The translations under genes were made by a program, and so were the position numbers. Positions 37,561-50,169 of a DNA stretch of 64,000 nt are shown here, piece after piece. The stretch is taken from NCBI GenBank assembly GCA_007922195.1, contig ML681998.1:17437937-17501936 (forward strand). The letters run 5' to 3'. Below the pieces are notes generated by a model. The model was not told the origin of the DNA and did no database searches. It saw nothing but the letters and a program-made list of their open reading frames with translations. This DNA comes from Podocnemis expansa. Taxonomy: Eukaryota > Chordata > Testudines > Podocnemididae. Position 1 is the stretch's first letter; each line of letters opens with the position of its first letter.

Positions 37561-39307
37561 GGTGTGTAAGGGTATGGAGGCCCAGACTTTTGCTAGAGTT
37601 TGTTTTAGCTGCCAAAGTACAGCAGCCATTAGACGTGCCTGCAAGCAGACATAAAACAGAACATTATTTTCTCAATAATTCACACAGGGTTCAGTGCCTG
37701 GGGCACAGAACAAATCCTTATGCAATTTCAAGGACAACACGGGGTACTCTGTAAAACTGAACTTCAGTGCAGCATGCTAGGAATGCTTCAGATCCTAGAA
37801 GCTCCATGGACACAACCAGGTTGATTGTGGTGAAAAGAGTACACGGAAGAAGGCAAGTTAAAAATTGTAAGTTTTAAAATGCCAACCATCTTGGGATTTG
37901 GAGGAATGGAGGCAGCTGTGGCACTCCACATTTTAGAGGAGACAATAGTTTTTCTGGTTCCTAAATGACAAAGAGACTTTATTCAAAGCTTCCCATGGCA
38001 AGCCAGCTGTGTGTCATCAAAGTAGTCAAACTTACAGTGACTGAACAGTACATCTATGAAGGCCTATCCTTTGAGGGGGGGTGAGTGGGGTGACTATCCC
38101 AGGGCCTGCACCATTGCCAAACCCTACCTTGTCCCTGCCTTGCTGTCCTTGGCGGCAAGCTGAAGGCAAGGGTGGGGTGGGAGCCAGGAGTCTGGCCTCT
38201 GGGCTGGCCCTCCTCATCCCTGGGGGTGGTGCAGCCAGCACAGAGGAGTGGAGAGGGCACAGGGCCTCACCTTTGGGCTGACTCCCTCTCCCCCCAGCAT
38301 GGCCCTGCATCTGTGAGTGGAGTGGGCTAATAAGCTACTGAAGTGGCCCTGGAAAATGCATCCCTACCCAAAATGTGACTATCTGTCTGGAGTTCCTGCT
38401 ATGGGGAATGTTTTCAGCACTCAGCAGTCAGTCAAAGTTCATGGGGGAATCAACAGGACATTGTTAGCATCTGCAGGTATTACTGTCTTCTCATGACTTC
38501 CATACAGTCTTTTATGACTGCAAACACCCACTCATACTGCAGCCATATGTGCTTCGCAGCATATTTATGAACCTCATACAACACCCCCACCCAGCTGTGC
38601 TTTGGACATATTGTTTTTGTCACCCAAGGAGTCCATTTTTAGCTTAAATGGACTGCAGGTGTAAATGGACTATATTTCAAGCCCCTCCCCCACCCCCGCA
38701 TCTGTTAACAGGTGCCTCACTACGAAGTTGTGTTAGTACAGAATGCTGTAATATTAGGTTTATTTTTAAAACACCAACACATCTTAGCAAGAACACAATA
38801 GTTTCTAGTATTTTAAAATGCTTATTTTGCTATTTGCACTTTCTGGTCTCCATTGTGAGTTCCATGTGGTGGTGATGGTGCGGCGAGACAGGGACACCGC
38901 CATGGTGTTGGAGTCCAGTCTGCCATTAGTGTATATGTCTGCTGCCCATGGCTTTTAATAACTTGTGCACCAATTCATATAACCCAGAAATCCCACCCAT
39001 TCCTATATTAATAAATCCAAACATTCAGCCAGCACCTGCAGGACCCAGAGTGAGTTGTGTCTCTTTTGTTTTGGCTGCTTCTCTTCAGCAGGCCTCATTG
39101 GTGGGTGGAATGGTATGAACAGCTTTTCCAAGTAAAGACTTTGTGTGTGTGTGGCAGTTGCTCCATCGGCAAAGCCTCTGGCTTATGGTTCCATGACCAG
39201 GGTCACTTGGCTAGCCTGCTGGCTCCCCTCTAGTCCTACTTCCGAATTTGAGGGTCAGAAGGCAATCATCCTGGCTGATCGGGTTAGCATTAATCACTTA
39301 GCGCAGG
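37561..39307. other. Intergenic sequence, nothing recognised
   Basis: There is no gene or classifiable repeat. Positions 38050-38310 are G/C-rich and may be a further decayed transposon, but I see no paired ends. Confidence 0.4.
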
Positions 39308-39486
39308 CAGAGCCATAATGCGGTGTTTTGCCGCCCAGCACGTGCTCTGATCAGAACACACCCCTTCCCATTAGCAGTGCTTAGAGCTGGCGCCGCAAAG
39401 CGACACCTTTAATAGAGCGGCTCCATTGGGCTACTTCAGGCTGCCTGGGGCTTTGCCCCATTGGCCCTGCTGTAGCTATGGCTCTG
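39308..39486. mobile_element. hAT-type MITE, 179 bp
   Basis: The ends CAGAGCCATA and TATGGCTCTG are a perfect 10-bp inverted repeat. Flanks AGCGCAGG (39300-39307) and AGCCCAGG (39487-39494) match at 7 of 8 positions. A diverged relative is at 14708-14861. Confidence 0.88.
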
Positions 39487-40362
39487 AGCCCAGGGACTGG
39501 TGCAGTATCCAGGACATAGTCAAATTTCCTTTAAAAGGGGCAGGATGATAACAAGTTCCCTGAGGTATAATTTTCACCCCTGACTTTCTGGTAGTTAGGC
39601 TTGAATTGTTTAATTCACCTGCAGCTGTCACCCATCCAGTGAATCCCCAGTGCCGCTGCCACCTTTGCTGTCTCCTGGCATGCATGATCATTAGAGTTCT
39701 TACTCAAACTGAACTTTTTGCTTGCTTCCTAGCACAGAGTCATGAAAATCTGGCTGCACACCTGTGATCAGGAAGTGGCACATGTGGAAAAGAACTACTT
39801 TTGGGCAGTGGAAATTGCAGACCCAGGAGAAGGTTCACTGTGTTTGCACTCAGCAATCAGACCAAGAGAACAGAGTTAAAATGCCATTTTCTGGGAGTTG
39901 ATTAGCTACTCTTAGGATAGAGAAAATAAATAACAGTGTTTTGTGGGGTAACACTGGTGGATATTCAGGGCCCAGGCCCTAGGGGCCCAAACCCAAGCTG
40001 TAATTACACTGCAAAATGAGGGAGTTTGGGTCTGGCTCCCAGTGGGAACAGGGTTTGCATCTACACACCCTCTGGCATCCTGGGGCCAGGTCTACGTTAG
40101 ACAGAATTGTGCATGTAGACAGATGGCATTTTAGGTTCAAGCCTGAGTCTGAGATTGGGCTTACCTTCACATGTAGCCATACCCTTGAGTCACCAGCCTC
40201 ATTCCCCATCTTCATTACTGGAAAGAGGCCAGCTTGACAAAAGAAGTACACCTTACATCATGCCCCAAAGTTGTCAGGATAAGGACTCAGCGTGAGCTCT
40301 TGCAATATTGAACTCTGCAGCTGAAGAGCTCTCATTAAGATCACTGTGCTCATGATTTCTTT

Positions 40363-40786
40363 GGCTATGTCTACACTAGAAAAAGTTAGGTCAAATTTGT
40401 TAATTTGAACTAATAAGTTCTACTTTAATTTGAACTAAACTTAACCTTGGTATGTTGAATTAACCAAGTGGACTAAATTGACAAAGTTAAATTGACTTAG
40501 TCCACTTGGTTAATTCAACCTAATTGCCCTTAATGCAACTTTAAAAGTCTAGGTCTACACTACTTCGGTTAATCCAGGTCTACACTGTCCATAGTTTGAG
40601 CTAAGGGTCAAATTAAAGCTTAGTTTGAACTAACAGGCAGTTCTTACTAATTTGAATTAAGCATTCATTAAGTTGAATTAAGGAATTTCTTAATTCAACT
40701 TGATGAAAGTCTACTGTAGACAGGGACTAATTTAGTTCAAATTACACCTCCTTAATTCGACCTAAATTGCCAGTGTAGACATAGCC
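40363..40786. mobile_element. Harbinger-like MITE, TTCAAATTA/GTTCAAACTA array, 424 bp
   Basis: The left end GGCTATGTCTACACTAG pairs with the right end CAGTGTAGACATAGCC, with flanking TTT at 40360-40362 and 40787-40789. It has the same ends and size as the copy at 31232, but the interior is more diverged. It includes extra internal copies of AGGTCTACACT (40551-40561 and 40577-40587), which may mark a nested or recombined element. Confidence 0.82.
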
Positions 40787-41163
40787 TTTGAGTTCAACTT
40801 ATTAGCCAAAATGTCTCTATAATTTTAGTTGCCCATGGCAGATATGAAAGTAGGGCACTGATTTGTTAGACAGTTCTGTCTTAACCTTTGAAAGGCATAA
40901 TGGCTGGGACCTTGTAATAAACTCAGAATTGAAACAGGAGCAGATTTTGGAACATGAGCGTGATGTGTTTTTGATGGGCAGTATAGCATATAGGTATTGG
41001 GGAACATCCTTTTCTAAAATTTGTGAGCTCTCACTATATTTCAGAAACTACAAAAACCCTCCAGAGAATCAGTATGTCTTTGTAGCTAGACCTGGCATCC
41101 TGTGGGTATTTATACTATTGTTTTGGGGACACCACTGTGCCGATGTGGCTCCTTCTGTATATT

Positions 41164-41400
41164 GGGTATGTCCACACAGGCTTCTTATTTCAAAACAACA
41201 GAGGTTGTTCCAAAATAAGAAGCAGCATGTCCACATGACGCACCATTATTTTGAAAAAATGGGACCCATTGTTTTGAAATAACGGCCATTATTTTGAAAC
41301 TGTTAAACCTTGCATCTAATCAAAATAGCTGTTGTTTCAAAACGGTTGTTGCAAAACAACGGCGTTCAGACACGTTGTTTCGAAACAACACCGTCCGGTG
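41164..41400. mobile_element. Harbinger-like MITE, TTCGAA family, right end lost
   Basis: The left end GGGTATGTCCACACAGGC is followed by TTATTTCAAAACAACAG and repeated TTGTTTCGAAACAAC-type palindromes, then the element stops without the usual right terminus near 41400. Many CG pairs of the palindromes have become CA or TG. Confidence 0.7.
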
Positions 41401-42391
41401 AAAGGCAGCGCATAATAAATTAGCTGTAGCCAGTGGGACCACACTGACTGAGGCAATGCATAAATGCAGTGAAAGACTCCCACTCCTGAAGAGCTTTAGA
41501 CAGGCCCAACAAAGAATGGAGAAAGGAGAAACGGGGTGGGGGAGGTGACTTGCGTAAGGTGAAACATCAAGTCATTGACAGACTCAGAGCTACAAGCCAG
41601 CTTTCTTGATTCCCAGATGAGTAACCTATTCACTAGCCTGCATTGCCTCTTGGTATAGTCTTTCCATTTGATGCTTTCCAGGACTTGCATAGCTAAAAAG
41701 GGCTGGGCTGGTTATGGGTCTGGTAGCTCTGAAGAGGCCTATATCTATGACACATTAAACAACTACAGCATGAAGAGCTGTTCAATAAACTTTTCATCTG
41801 AAGCAAAGTTTAGCAAGATTATACTTTTAAAAATAGACACATGCTGTCAGTCATCTTGGAGGACGTTCATGGTAACTGATACAATCTCTAGCCAGATGGG
41901 GAGACAGAAAAGTAGAAGTCAGGCCAGATGTTCTCAGCATAAAATATAATAGGGAAAATGAGTTTTTTTTTAAGTACCTTTTTCTGTTTTGTTTTTCATA
42001 TAATAGCAAAATCCAATATCACAATATGGAATGATCACCAGGTCTTAAGAACACAGATGGGAAACATGGTATAATATTTTAACATTTATGTGTCATGAAT
42101 GATATTTATGAAGAGTAAAACCCTTGTGTACTGATTTTTCAGAGAAATTGAGCACTCAGGGCTCTTAGCATACGGCTTAGTGAATTTTAAAATACTCTAT
42201 CATATTTCCCATTTGTATTCTTAAGAACTGGTGTACTAATTATTTATAGTGAATCTCATGTTCAGGAGAGTTGTTTGATTGTCAGTTCTGCTGACTGAAG
42301 TCTTATTCATCCATAAAGCAGGTACAGTCTTCTGAGTATGAGAGAGATTTCAGTTTCTATGTCCCACCATTCCTTGACCTCTCTACAGGTA

Positions 42392-42636
42392 GGGTGTGTT
42401 CACACAGCAGTCTTATTTCGAAACAATGCCATCAGAACATGTTGTTTCGAAACAACGGTGACTCATTTCAAAATAATTGTTGTCTGAACATGCTATTTCG
42501 CTTTGAGCTTTTTTCCTTAATTTGAACTAACAAACTGTTAATTCAAATTAACTTATTTCAAAATAAGGTGTTATTTTGATACAAGTTGTTTCAAAACAAC
42601 TTATATCGAAATAACCCCCTGTGTGTGAACATAGCC
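42392..42636. mobile_element. Harbinger-like MITE, TTCGAA family, 245 bp
   Basis: The ends GGGTGTGTTCACACAGCAG and CTGTGTGTGAACATAGCC are the same as in the copy at 27696. The duplication GTA lies at 42389-42391 and 42637-42639. It lacks about 120 bp of palindrome array compared with 27696-28058, so unit number varies between copies. Confidence 0.85.
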
Positions 42637-43040
42637 GTAATGATGTTGTATTGTAAACACTTGTCCTCAAGGAAATGAACCAAAGCCACTAGCTCACTTT
42701 CTGTGGGCCACTGAACAGCCATCATCAGATGGCATCAGTTTTTAGCTGCTGACATCCTAAAGCCAAAAGGCTATATAGCCTATCTACAACCTCTTGAATC
42801 ATCTGCTCTAAGAATTTCTGCACCAACTGACCAATTCACATATTTCCCTGGAGAATAAGAAAAATGTGATGTTTTGTTTGTACAAAATTGGTCTCCCTCC
42901 AATAGATCCTAAAGGTATTGAATGTACTGGAAACCAGTCACAAGCCCCAGAGAATTCTACTAAGCAGGCTAACTCAAAGCTGAGTTCACAGACAGGAGAT
43001 GGGGAAGCCCAAGGTATAACACACTAGATAACCATGCAAA

Positions 43041-43157
43041 TAGTGTAGTGACTAGCCCTGCTGCTTAATAAGCAGAAGATCCTGGGTTCAAGTCCTGGGG
43101 GGGTTGGACTCAATAATCTCATGAGGTCCCTTCTAACCCTATGATTTGATTCTATTC
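43041..43157 (+). repeat. tRNA/CR1 chimeric SINE
   Basis: An A-box-like TAGTGTAGTGACTAG at the start and a B-box GGGTTCAAGTCC (43084-43095) are typical of a tRNA-derived head. It then joins directly a CR1-type tail (GGTTGGACTCAATAATCTC, GAGGTCCCTTCTAACCCTAT) with TTCTATTCTATTG at the end. It is not a functional tRNA gene because the 3' half is replaced. Confidence 0.75.
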
Positions 43158-45041
43158 TATTGTCTGTTTTACTGGCCCATAGCACTTCAGTCAAATGATT
43201 CTGCCTCAGAAAGAAATTCTTTCCAAACAAATCTAAGAACAAAGATGTTCAAGGCATCCTCTTAGAAATAAGGATGAACAGTCTAAACTGTAAGCTTTCC
43301 CTATGTAAGCTAACATTTTATTCATTTTATTTCTGGATGGAATCTTTTTAGTTGGTTCTTCACTGCTTTGGTTCATGTGTAGGATGTACAATAGCTGCAG
43401 CACTGAAACCATAGATACCCAGAAAGAGACAACAGTGTATTGAGAAAATGTAACTAATAAGTCCTTGAGGGATTGTGTACGACTTTGGGGAGTGTGCCAA
43501 GTAAAAGGGTAGAAATAGATTCTTCTAATGTCTGAGTTTATGAAATGTTACTTTGAATGGACAATAAAATAGCATCAGAAGTAGTTTATCATTTGTTTTG
43601 GACTTCATGCTTGGAAAAGCGGGACATGAATGTAAGATGAGTGAAATTTTCCTCATCTATGCTGGAGTAAAGATTTTGGTAGGAATGTACCAATATAGAA
43701 TTTAGCCAAATAGATTTAAAAAGAAACATTGGAAGGCCTCAGGAAAATTAACAGATCCAGGAAGTAAAAATGGGAGGAAAATGATTCACTTTCTTTTACA
43801 GCAGCCCTTATTCTTTCTTAGAATCCAGTATTTTTTTATTTAGAGCCCTGTATACAGGAGATCCATTCATCCTGAGGCAGAACAAACATTAAAAGGGGAC
43901 CTGGAAAGGATAGCATTACCAGTGATGTTTATTTTGGTTCCAGGGAAGTGAATGTTTTATAAAGTCTTATCTGTGATGCTTTCTCTTTTTCCTGTCCTTG
44001 TCAGCAGTGCTCTTTGACTGGCTGAATGGTTTGGTCTCAGTGGTGGCCTATGTCATTTTGTGTAGTACCCAGCTCTGTCCCTACTGTTCCCAGTACAGCT
44101 TTGAACTCCAGCTTCCCAGCTTTCAATACTGAGGAAAACTGGCCTGTTAAGCAGATCTTGTTGTATGTAATTGCAAATTAAAATACATGCATGCCTTTCA
44201 AAATGTGATACTTTGCTGTGATTAACTGTTTTTAGTAAATGCTTTACTGAGGCCAAACAAAGATGCTGGAAGCTTGACTTTCTCTACTGGTGTGTTGGTG
44301 ATATATCTTGCAGAAAAACCATCACTTTAATTTCTCCTTATAAGTTGTCTGCTCATGACCTCAGCCATGACCATCAGGGAACACCCTCCTGGAAACTGAG
44401 AGGTAATTCAGTGTCTATGCCAATTCCGGTTTGTAAAAACCTGGCAGCCTTTGACAACTAGTAGAAATGTTGCTATTAAAAGCCTTTATTGGCTAAAGCC
44501 AAAGGTGATGAAATGATGGCTGCACAAATCATTTCTCTTTTCATAGAAAAAATATTTGAAAGATAGAGCTAAGCAGCAAAAGTCTCATAAAACAGTCACC
44601 TGAGGATAGAACTGTGAACAACCAGGGAAAAATTTGAGTCACTGAACAAATTATACAGGATAATATATTACAGAACATGTCTTCTTTGAATGGGAGTTCT
44701 TATGGAAAGAAAAGAGGGAAGTTAAGACTGGATTCAGCATCAAAATGGTCACATAAATACAGACAGATGAGCAAATTCTGACCCCCAACAACTGGCCTAC
44801 AGAGTCCAAAACAGAATGGACCAGCGTTCTTCTACATGGGGTCAACAAGCTGCAAAGAGATAATGTTCCACAAATCCTGTGTGCTGCACTGCAATGGTCT
44901 CTAGCTGCTGTCTTTGTGTACAAGGGAGGTTAAGGACTGGCCAAAACTGGAGTGGAGTTTGAATAACTGGTCAGCGATTACAGAGATTTACTGGCTAAAG
45001 TTTCCCTGTGGGGGAGCACAAGAGCAGCAGCCACCACTACA
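43158..45041. other. Intergenic sequence, nothing recognised
   Basis: A/T-rich sequence with no exon or element that I can support. Confidence 0.45.
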
Positions 45042-45049
45042 GTACATAG

Positions 45050-45387
45050 CAGGGGTTTTCAAACTTTTTTCCTCAGGACCCAGTTGAAAAAAATCATTTA
45101 TGCCTGCGACCATTATTTGAGCATTGCACTGCAGTCTTTTGGAAGTGGCAGCAAGGGGAGCCACGACCCAGTGCCTGAGGGTCTGCAACCCAGTACTGGG
45201 TCCCAGGAATTTCCCTAACACCTCCCCTGCACCCCCCTGAATTTCCCAATGCCCCCCCACTTGTCAGCTATAACAGTGTTATATCAATTTACTGAGCACC
45301 CCCAACACCCCTCTACATCTCACCCTACACCCCTCCATTTCAAGTCCTGGGGAAGCTGTGTCCAACCCTTAAGTCTGAAAACCAGTG
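45050..45387. mobile_element. hAT-type element, 338 bp
   Basis: The left end is CAGGGGTTTTCAAACTTTT and the right end AAGTCTGAAAACCAGTG. Flanks GTACATAG (45042-45049) and GTATATAG (45388-45395) match at 7 of 8 positions. It shares the CCTCAGGACCCAGTTGAAA and AACCCAGTACTGGGTCC blocks with 5923-6100 but is longer, with a C-rich segment near 45220-45330. Confidence 0.87.
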
Positions 45388-45406
45388 GTATATAGGCTAC
45401 TATAGC

Positions 45407-45540
45407 TGTGGTTCTCAACTGATTCACTATTGTGGACTGCATCCAATACTTCTTGTATGGCCCTGAAGATGTCATGTGGGCTGCAGCTGTGTGCTGACTG
45501 AGTGGGCTATAGTAACAGTTGTGCAGCAGTTAAGGGTAAA
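45407..45540. mobile_element. hAT-type fragment (13696 family)
   Basis: CTGTGGTTCTCAACTGATTC, then ATTGTGGACTGCATCC, ATGGCCCTGAAGATGTC and GCTGTGTGCTGACTGAG, match the element at 13696-13861. The right end is missing. Confidence 0.6.
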
Positions 45541-47865
45541 AAAACTTGCCGGGGGAAGGATTCTCTCTCCTGACTCCTGTTTGAAGAAGTCTCTGTCAAA
45601 AGCTCATTCACTTAGTCTTGGTGCATGGGATTAGGAATTGTCTCAGACAGAAACAAAAATTACATTTAAAAAAAAAGCAGTAGGGCTATATTTGCTCTAA
45701 ACAAATAAATGGATGTTATTTGGCTGAGTTGATGTTTTCACAGAATATTGTGAGAAACAATGACACATTTCTGAGCAGTGATGAACGGCTATGCACTGGA
45801 GGGGTTACGGTACATACTTCAGCTACAGGAGAAGAACCCTTTATACAGTGTAGGCTAACACAAGACACGCAGGGCAGGCTGCTTACGAAAAGGCCTACAG
45901 GTCCTTGAAGCCTGTGAGTACTTCCTAATCAAGACAGACTGCTACAATGTATGCTGGGTGATGTTTTACGTAGCTAACTTGTTGATGTTTTGGGTGGCTG
46001 GCATTGTGTCTGGCTGGCCAGCTGTCTCATCATGAAAGTAACTCTTTGTTCTAAACTGTATAATTCAACATGGAAACATTCACAACTAGTAAGGAGTTAC
46101 TTGGCAACTACAATACCAACAATGTGGAAAAGACATATTTCACGTGATTTGTACTGGTTTGTCCACTCCACTACAAAAGATTATTGGGGAGAAACTGTGA
46201 TAACAGTGCATGTGCATTAGAAAAGGTCAATAAAAATGCAAGGGATGACAGCAGAATGTGATGCAAGGACCTACAGAACAACGATCTATGGAGCAGTACC
46301 CTGGAAACATAACACCTAAATTAATTGATGCCAGAATGAGGATCATATTCAGACCAATAATTTTTGTATTTGCATATATTTAAGGAGCAATCATAGCAAT
46401 ATTTAGTTTTACCAGCAAGGATCAGATTCTCAAATTAGACAAAAGCAAATGCTTGAATGAGCCTATTTTATGTATGCAACTATTTACTGTGTGTGTGCAT
46501 ATACTAATAGCTGAATTGTGCATTACATCTGGTGTTTGTGTTCAGCTTAGTGTTTGTCTATATGGGGTTTTAAACCAGATCAAACTGATGGTTTAAAAAT
46601 GCTCGTAAATGCACAATGTAGTGCTTCGCTGTGCACTAACTTTACATTAATTGGGAGCTCTGGAGTCCTCCTGCAAAGTGGACTGGATTTTTATCAAATT
46701 GAAATAGATTGATCTGTTGTTCATGGGGATACAATTGCTGAGCATTACTCTTTTCATGCTTCCAACAGCTATCCCAAAGTGTCCCAAGAGAAAAGCAGAC
46801 TGACAACATTGGAGACTGTATATGAGGACCCAGAAGGAGAAGGAATTGCAGCTGTAATCCTTTTCCCAATGGAATTGGCAGGAGCAAGTGCCAGGTTCAA
46901 CATCCAGGGTTTTCTTTCAGTAATTCAACGCAATGCCAGCTTCAGCTTCCACCCAGCAGCTTGGACAATTACACAGGTTCTCTTGGGCACCTCTAGAGGC
47001 AATCTTTCACCTGTTTCAAGCACAGAGACTGAGTGTAGAAAACAGCCCATATAAAAAAAGTGAAAAAGTAGCCAAGCATTAACTTGAGAAAATGCCACAA
47101 ACAGGATTCACATACACTGTGATGTTCCCCTCCCAGAATTTGGTCCAGTGTGCCAATGTGACCCCCTAATTGCTACACCTGAACACTGATTTACCCTGCT
47201 ATGCCAGATGACTGCTCACTCCTGAGTTAGTCCACATCAGGCCCCTGTGTGTAACTGATCCCAAACAGTGGATGTGCCCCCTCTGGCCACATATGGGATG
47301 GTCCCCCAGTGAGCAACTCCAGCCCCAGATATCACACTAGGAACTTCCATCCTACAGGGATCAGGATCCTTCCTCAGTTACTATAGACTCATAGACCCTT
47401 GTTTGTCAATTTATCAGTGAAACAGATATGCCCAGCCTCACTCATCCACATTGTTTAAAGTTAACACAGCTTTAGATAAAATTAATACTATTTTATTGAA
47501 TAGAATATGATTTTAAGTAAGTATACAGCAAATCAACACACAATCATTTAATAAAGGAGTCAGGAGTTACCAGAAGCAACTGAGAGAGAGAAAACACATG
47601 CTAACCTAACAATACAAGCTAACCTCATGGTCCAAGACCTCTCACAAGATATTCTGCTGACTGATGTTTTTACAGACAGACATTCTCTGCGTATTATTAG
47701 ATGGGCACGGATCTTGCTTGGAATTGAAGAGTGTTTTCTCTGGCAAAAAGCCCATAACAGTTTCAAGTGGGTCCTTTTCAAATCCTCTTTGCCCATCTTT
47801 CTTCCTTGCCCTGGGAGATTCTCTTTGTCCCATCTGAGCCAGGGAGCTCAATTTGCATTGTCTTT
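45541..47865. other. Intergenic sequence; possible LTR remnant near 47.12-47.6 kb
   Basis: No exon is supported. From about 47120 (TGTGATGTTCCCCTCCCAG) to 47600 the sequence resembles an LTR-type repeat followed by A/T-rich sequence with TTTTATTGAATAG. I see no definite ends. The open frame 46779-47054 has no recognisable domain. Confidence 0.35.
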
Positions 47866-48287
47866 GGGCACGTCTACACGGCTCTTTTATTTCGAAATAA
47901 CACTCGTTATTTTGAAATAAAAAAATTAGGTCTACATGGCGTTTCCTTATTTCAAAAGGATGGACCTTGTCCTTTCGAAATAAGGATTGTCATGTCAAAA
48001 AAGTAAAACCTGTCCCCCCTCGAAACAGCCGTTATTTTGAAAGGGATATTTTGAAATAATGCTATGAGACCTGTTGTTCCGAAACAACACCGTTGTTTTG
48101 AAACAACTGTTCGAAACAGCGGTCCAATTGGCGTTATTTCGAAATATCCCTTTCGAAATAATGGCTGTTGCGATTCCGCGGTTTTCCTTATTTTGAAACG
48201 GACCCTTTCAAAATAAGGGTTTTATTTCGAAATAAGCCCTTTCGAAAGGACTGATTTCGAAATAAAACTGTGCGTGTAGATGTGCCC
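47866..48287. mobile_element. Harbinger-like MITE, TTCGAA family, 422 bp
   Basis: The left end GGGCACGTCTACACGGC pairs with the right end GCGTGTAGATGTGCCC, with flanking TTT at 47863-47865 and 48288-48290. It has many TTATTTCGAAATAA and TTGTTTTGAAACAA units, several perfectly palindromic with intact TTCGAA, so this is a younger copy than 41164. Confidence 0.87.
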
Positions 48288-49319
48288 TTTGTCATGCACC
48301 TCTTCAGCCTCCAAGCTAAGAGATAGCTCTGAATCATGTAAAATGCCTGGAAACATGTCACATCTGTACACATACATGATGCTGCAGGAAACGTGATACC
48401 AATACAATAAGGTAGAAAATTCAAAAGGAAAACTTGCGTGGCATAATTGCATCAAATCATACAATTACATTGCAAAAGTGAACAGAAAAATTGCATAGAT
48501 AATTTGGGAGAGCAAGGATGGGCATCCCGTGACACCCATAGATCCATGAACAAAACGCCCACCTGAGAGTACATTGGGCAGTTTCCTTTTCCTCAGGTTC
48601 TTAAGTTCAGCAACAAGCAGTTCCTTTAACGAGCCCCTCCTGTCACAGCACCCCACACACAGGGGCAGATGTTAGTCAGAGCAGATGCAGAGCTCGGAAG
48701 TGCTGCTGCAGCGTTCATCTCTCAACCTGTTTGAGGGAAGGGGAAAGAAGGCATCTTGCTTTCTCTGCTGTCCAACTGCTCTGATGCACACTGTCATCTC
48801 CTGCTGCCCCCTGTTCCTCGGTGGGCCAGTCTCCTGAGGTTCTTCCCAGCACTCAATTTTTAGCTTTTAGTGGGGGATGGTTACAAGAAGGCTGGATGGG
48901 CAGTAACTGTCCCACCGCAAGTGATGTCAGCTCACTTAAAACAAAGAGACTCCTAAATTGAGCCTGAAATAGCTCTATCTTTGAACAGTGGAAAAGGGCA
49001 GGTCAAAACATGCCTAGGATTCTTAAGCGAAGCCCACAGCTCCCAGCCTGAACACCTGTCCCCATCCCAGAGGTTTGCATCCAGGCCCCCTACTTACCAG
49101 GTTCAGTTCAGATAAGAGTAATTCCTCCATCAGGACAAGCTGTGCACAGTCCTGCTTCCCTTTACTCATACACTAAGGGAAACAACATTTCACTACCCCT
49201 GCAATTAACACAAAAGCCATTTTAACTCAAGACCAGCCAAAGGGATCATTTGGGAAAAGCCGTCTTATCATGCTGAGCACCTAGACAGGGTGAATGTGCT
49301 TATACAAATAACAGTCTGG
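48288..49319. other. Intergenic sequence, nothing recognised
   Basis: There are no exons or classifiable repeats. It may include the left flank of the decayed Harbinger element that follows. Confidence 0.4.
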
Positions 49320-49870
49320 TCCTGAAGCCTTTACCCACTCCTCCTCAGCAGAGGAAAGCTCACTCATGCTTACACGGTACTCTGAGGACATCATGGCAGG
49401 GCAGCACGAAGGCATGGAGAATAGACAGGAAGATGCAGAAGCAACTATGGAGATTATCCTGAGCCAGAGTGCTCTCCTCCTAAACATGCTTCTGCTTGGC
49501 CCTGCAGTCCTATAATCTGGGACCCAGCTGACTCCTTCACCCCTCAACAGTACTGGGTACTAGGAGCAGCACCAATGCCTTTCTGCCAAACCTCTACAGC
49601 AGTCTCCCTGGGGCCATTTGCCTTTCAGATCCAGTCTCTGGGCACTGAAACCACTGACACCTGGGGGCACTGCTCCTTTGAGCCCCACAACACCATTGAA
49701 AATGCTGAGCTGGAGCACACAACCCCAAAAACCTACAGGGGCAAGAGTGAAACCATATACATGCATACCTGTAGCTTTAGCCATTCCCTCCTGCCATTCC
49801 ATACCCTCAAAAGTTGTTTTATTTGCAATGTTCTTACTGTTGCATTTCCAGTTTTGTTTGCACCATGTTT
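49320..49870 (+). pseudogene. Possible Harbinger helper gene remnant
   Basis: The plus strand reads an acidic, helical-looking stretch (SEDIMAGQHEGMENRQEDAE, then ATMEIILSQSALLLNMLLLG), then stops and shifts, then HSIPSKVVLFAMFLLLHFQF. It lies convergent to the transposase remnant at 50.17-51.39 kb, the same layout as at 34.8-37.6 kb. That symmetry, rather than a clear domain, is the reason for the call. Confidence 0.33.
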
Positions 49871-50169
49871 TTAATATAAAGATCTGTTTATAGTTGGCTA
49901 GCTAGTAGACTGTGGTGTTAAATTAATTTGCAAATACAAAAATATTTTTTCACTGATTCCATCAAACCCTTTATTTTGGGTCGGTTATTGTTCTTTCATA
50001 ATAAAAGCCCTTTACAAAGTTTAGTTACGAGTCATCATTGCATTTAAATCAGAAATTTCTTTAAATAAAGTTGAAATAATTCACAGAGTTTCATAAAAGT
50101 ACATAGGGAATGTTCCATTACCATCACGCTTACACTGTAACCGAGTGCTCATAATCTGTCTTTTCCAAC

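Noticed and set aside
37199..37654. Plus-strand frame of 151 residues
   Set aside because: No recognisable domain; the minus strand reads better as a remnant of a Harbinger helper gene.
43041..43100. tRNA gene candidate
   Set aside because: Only A- and B-box-like segments are present and the rest is a CR1 tail, so it is a SINE.
46779..47054. Plus-strand frame of 91 residues
   Set aside because: No recognisable domain, signal or splice context; could be chance.
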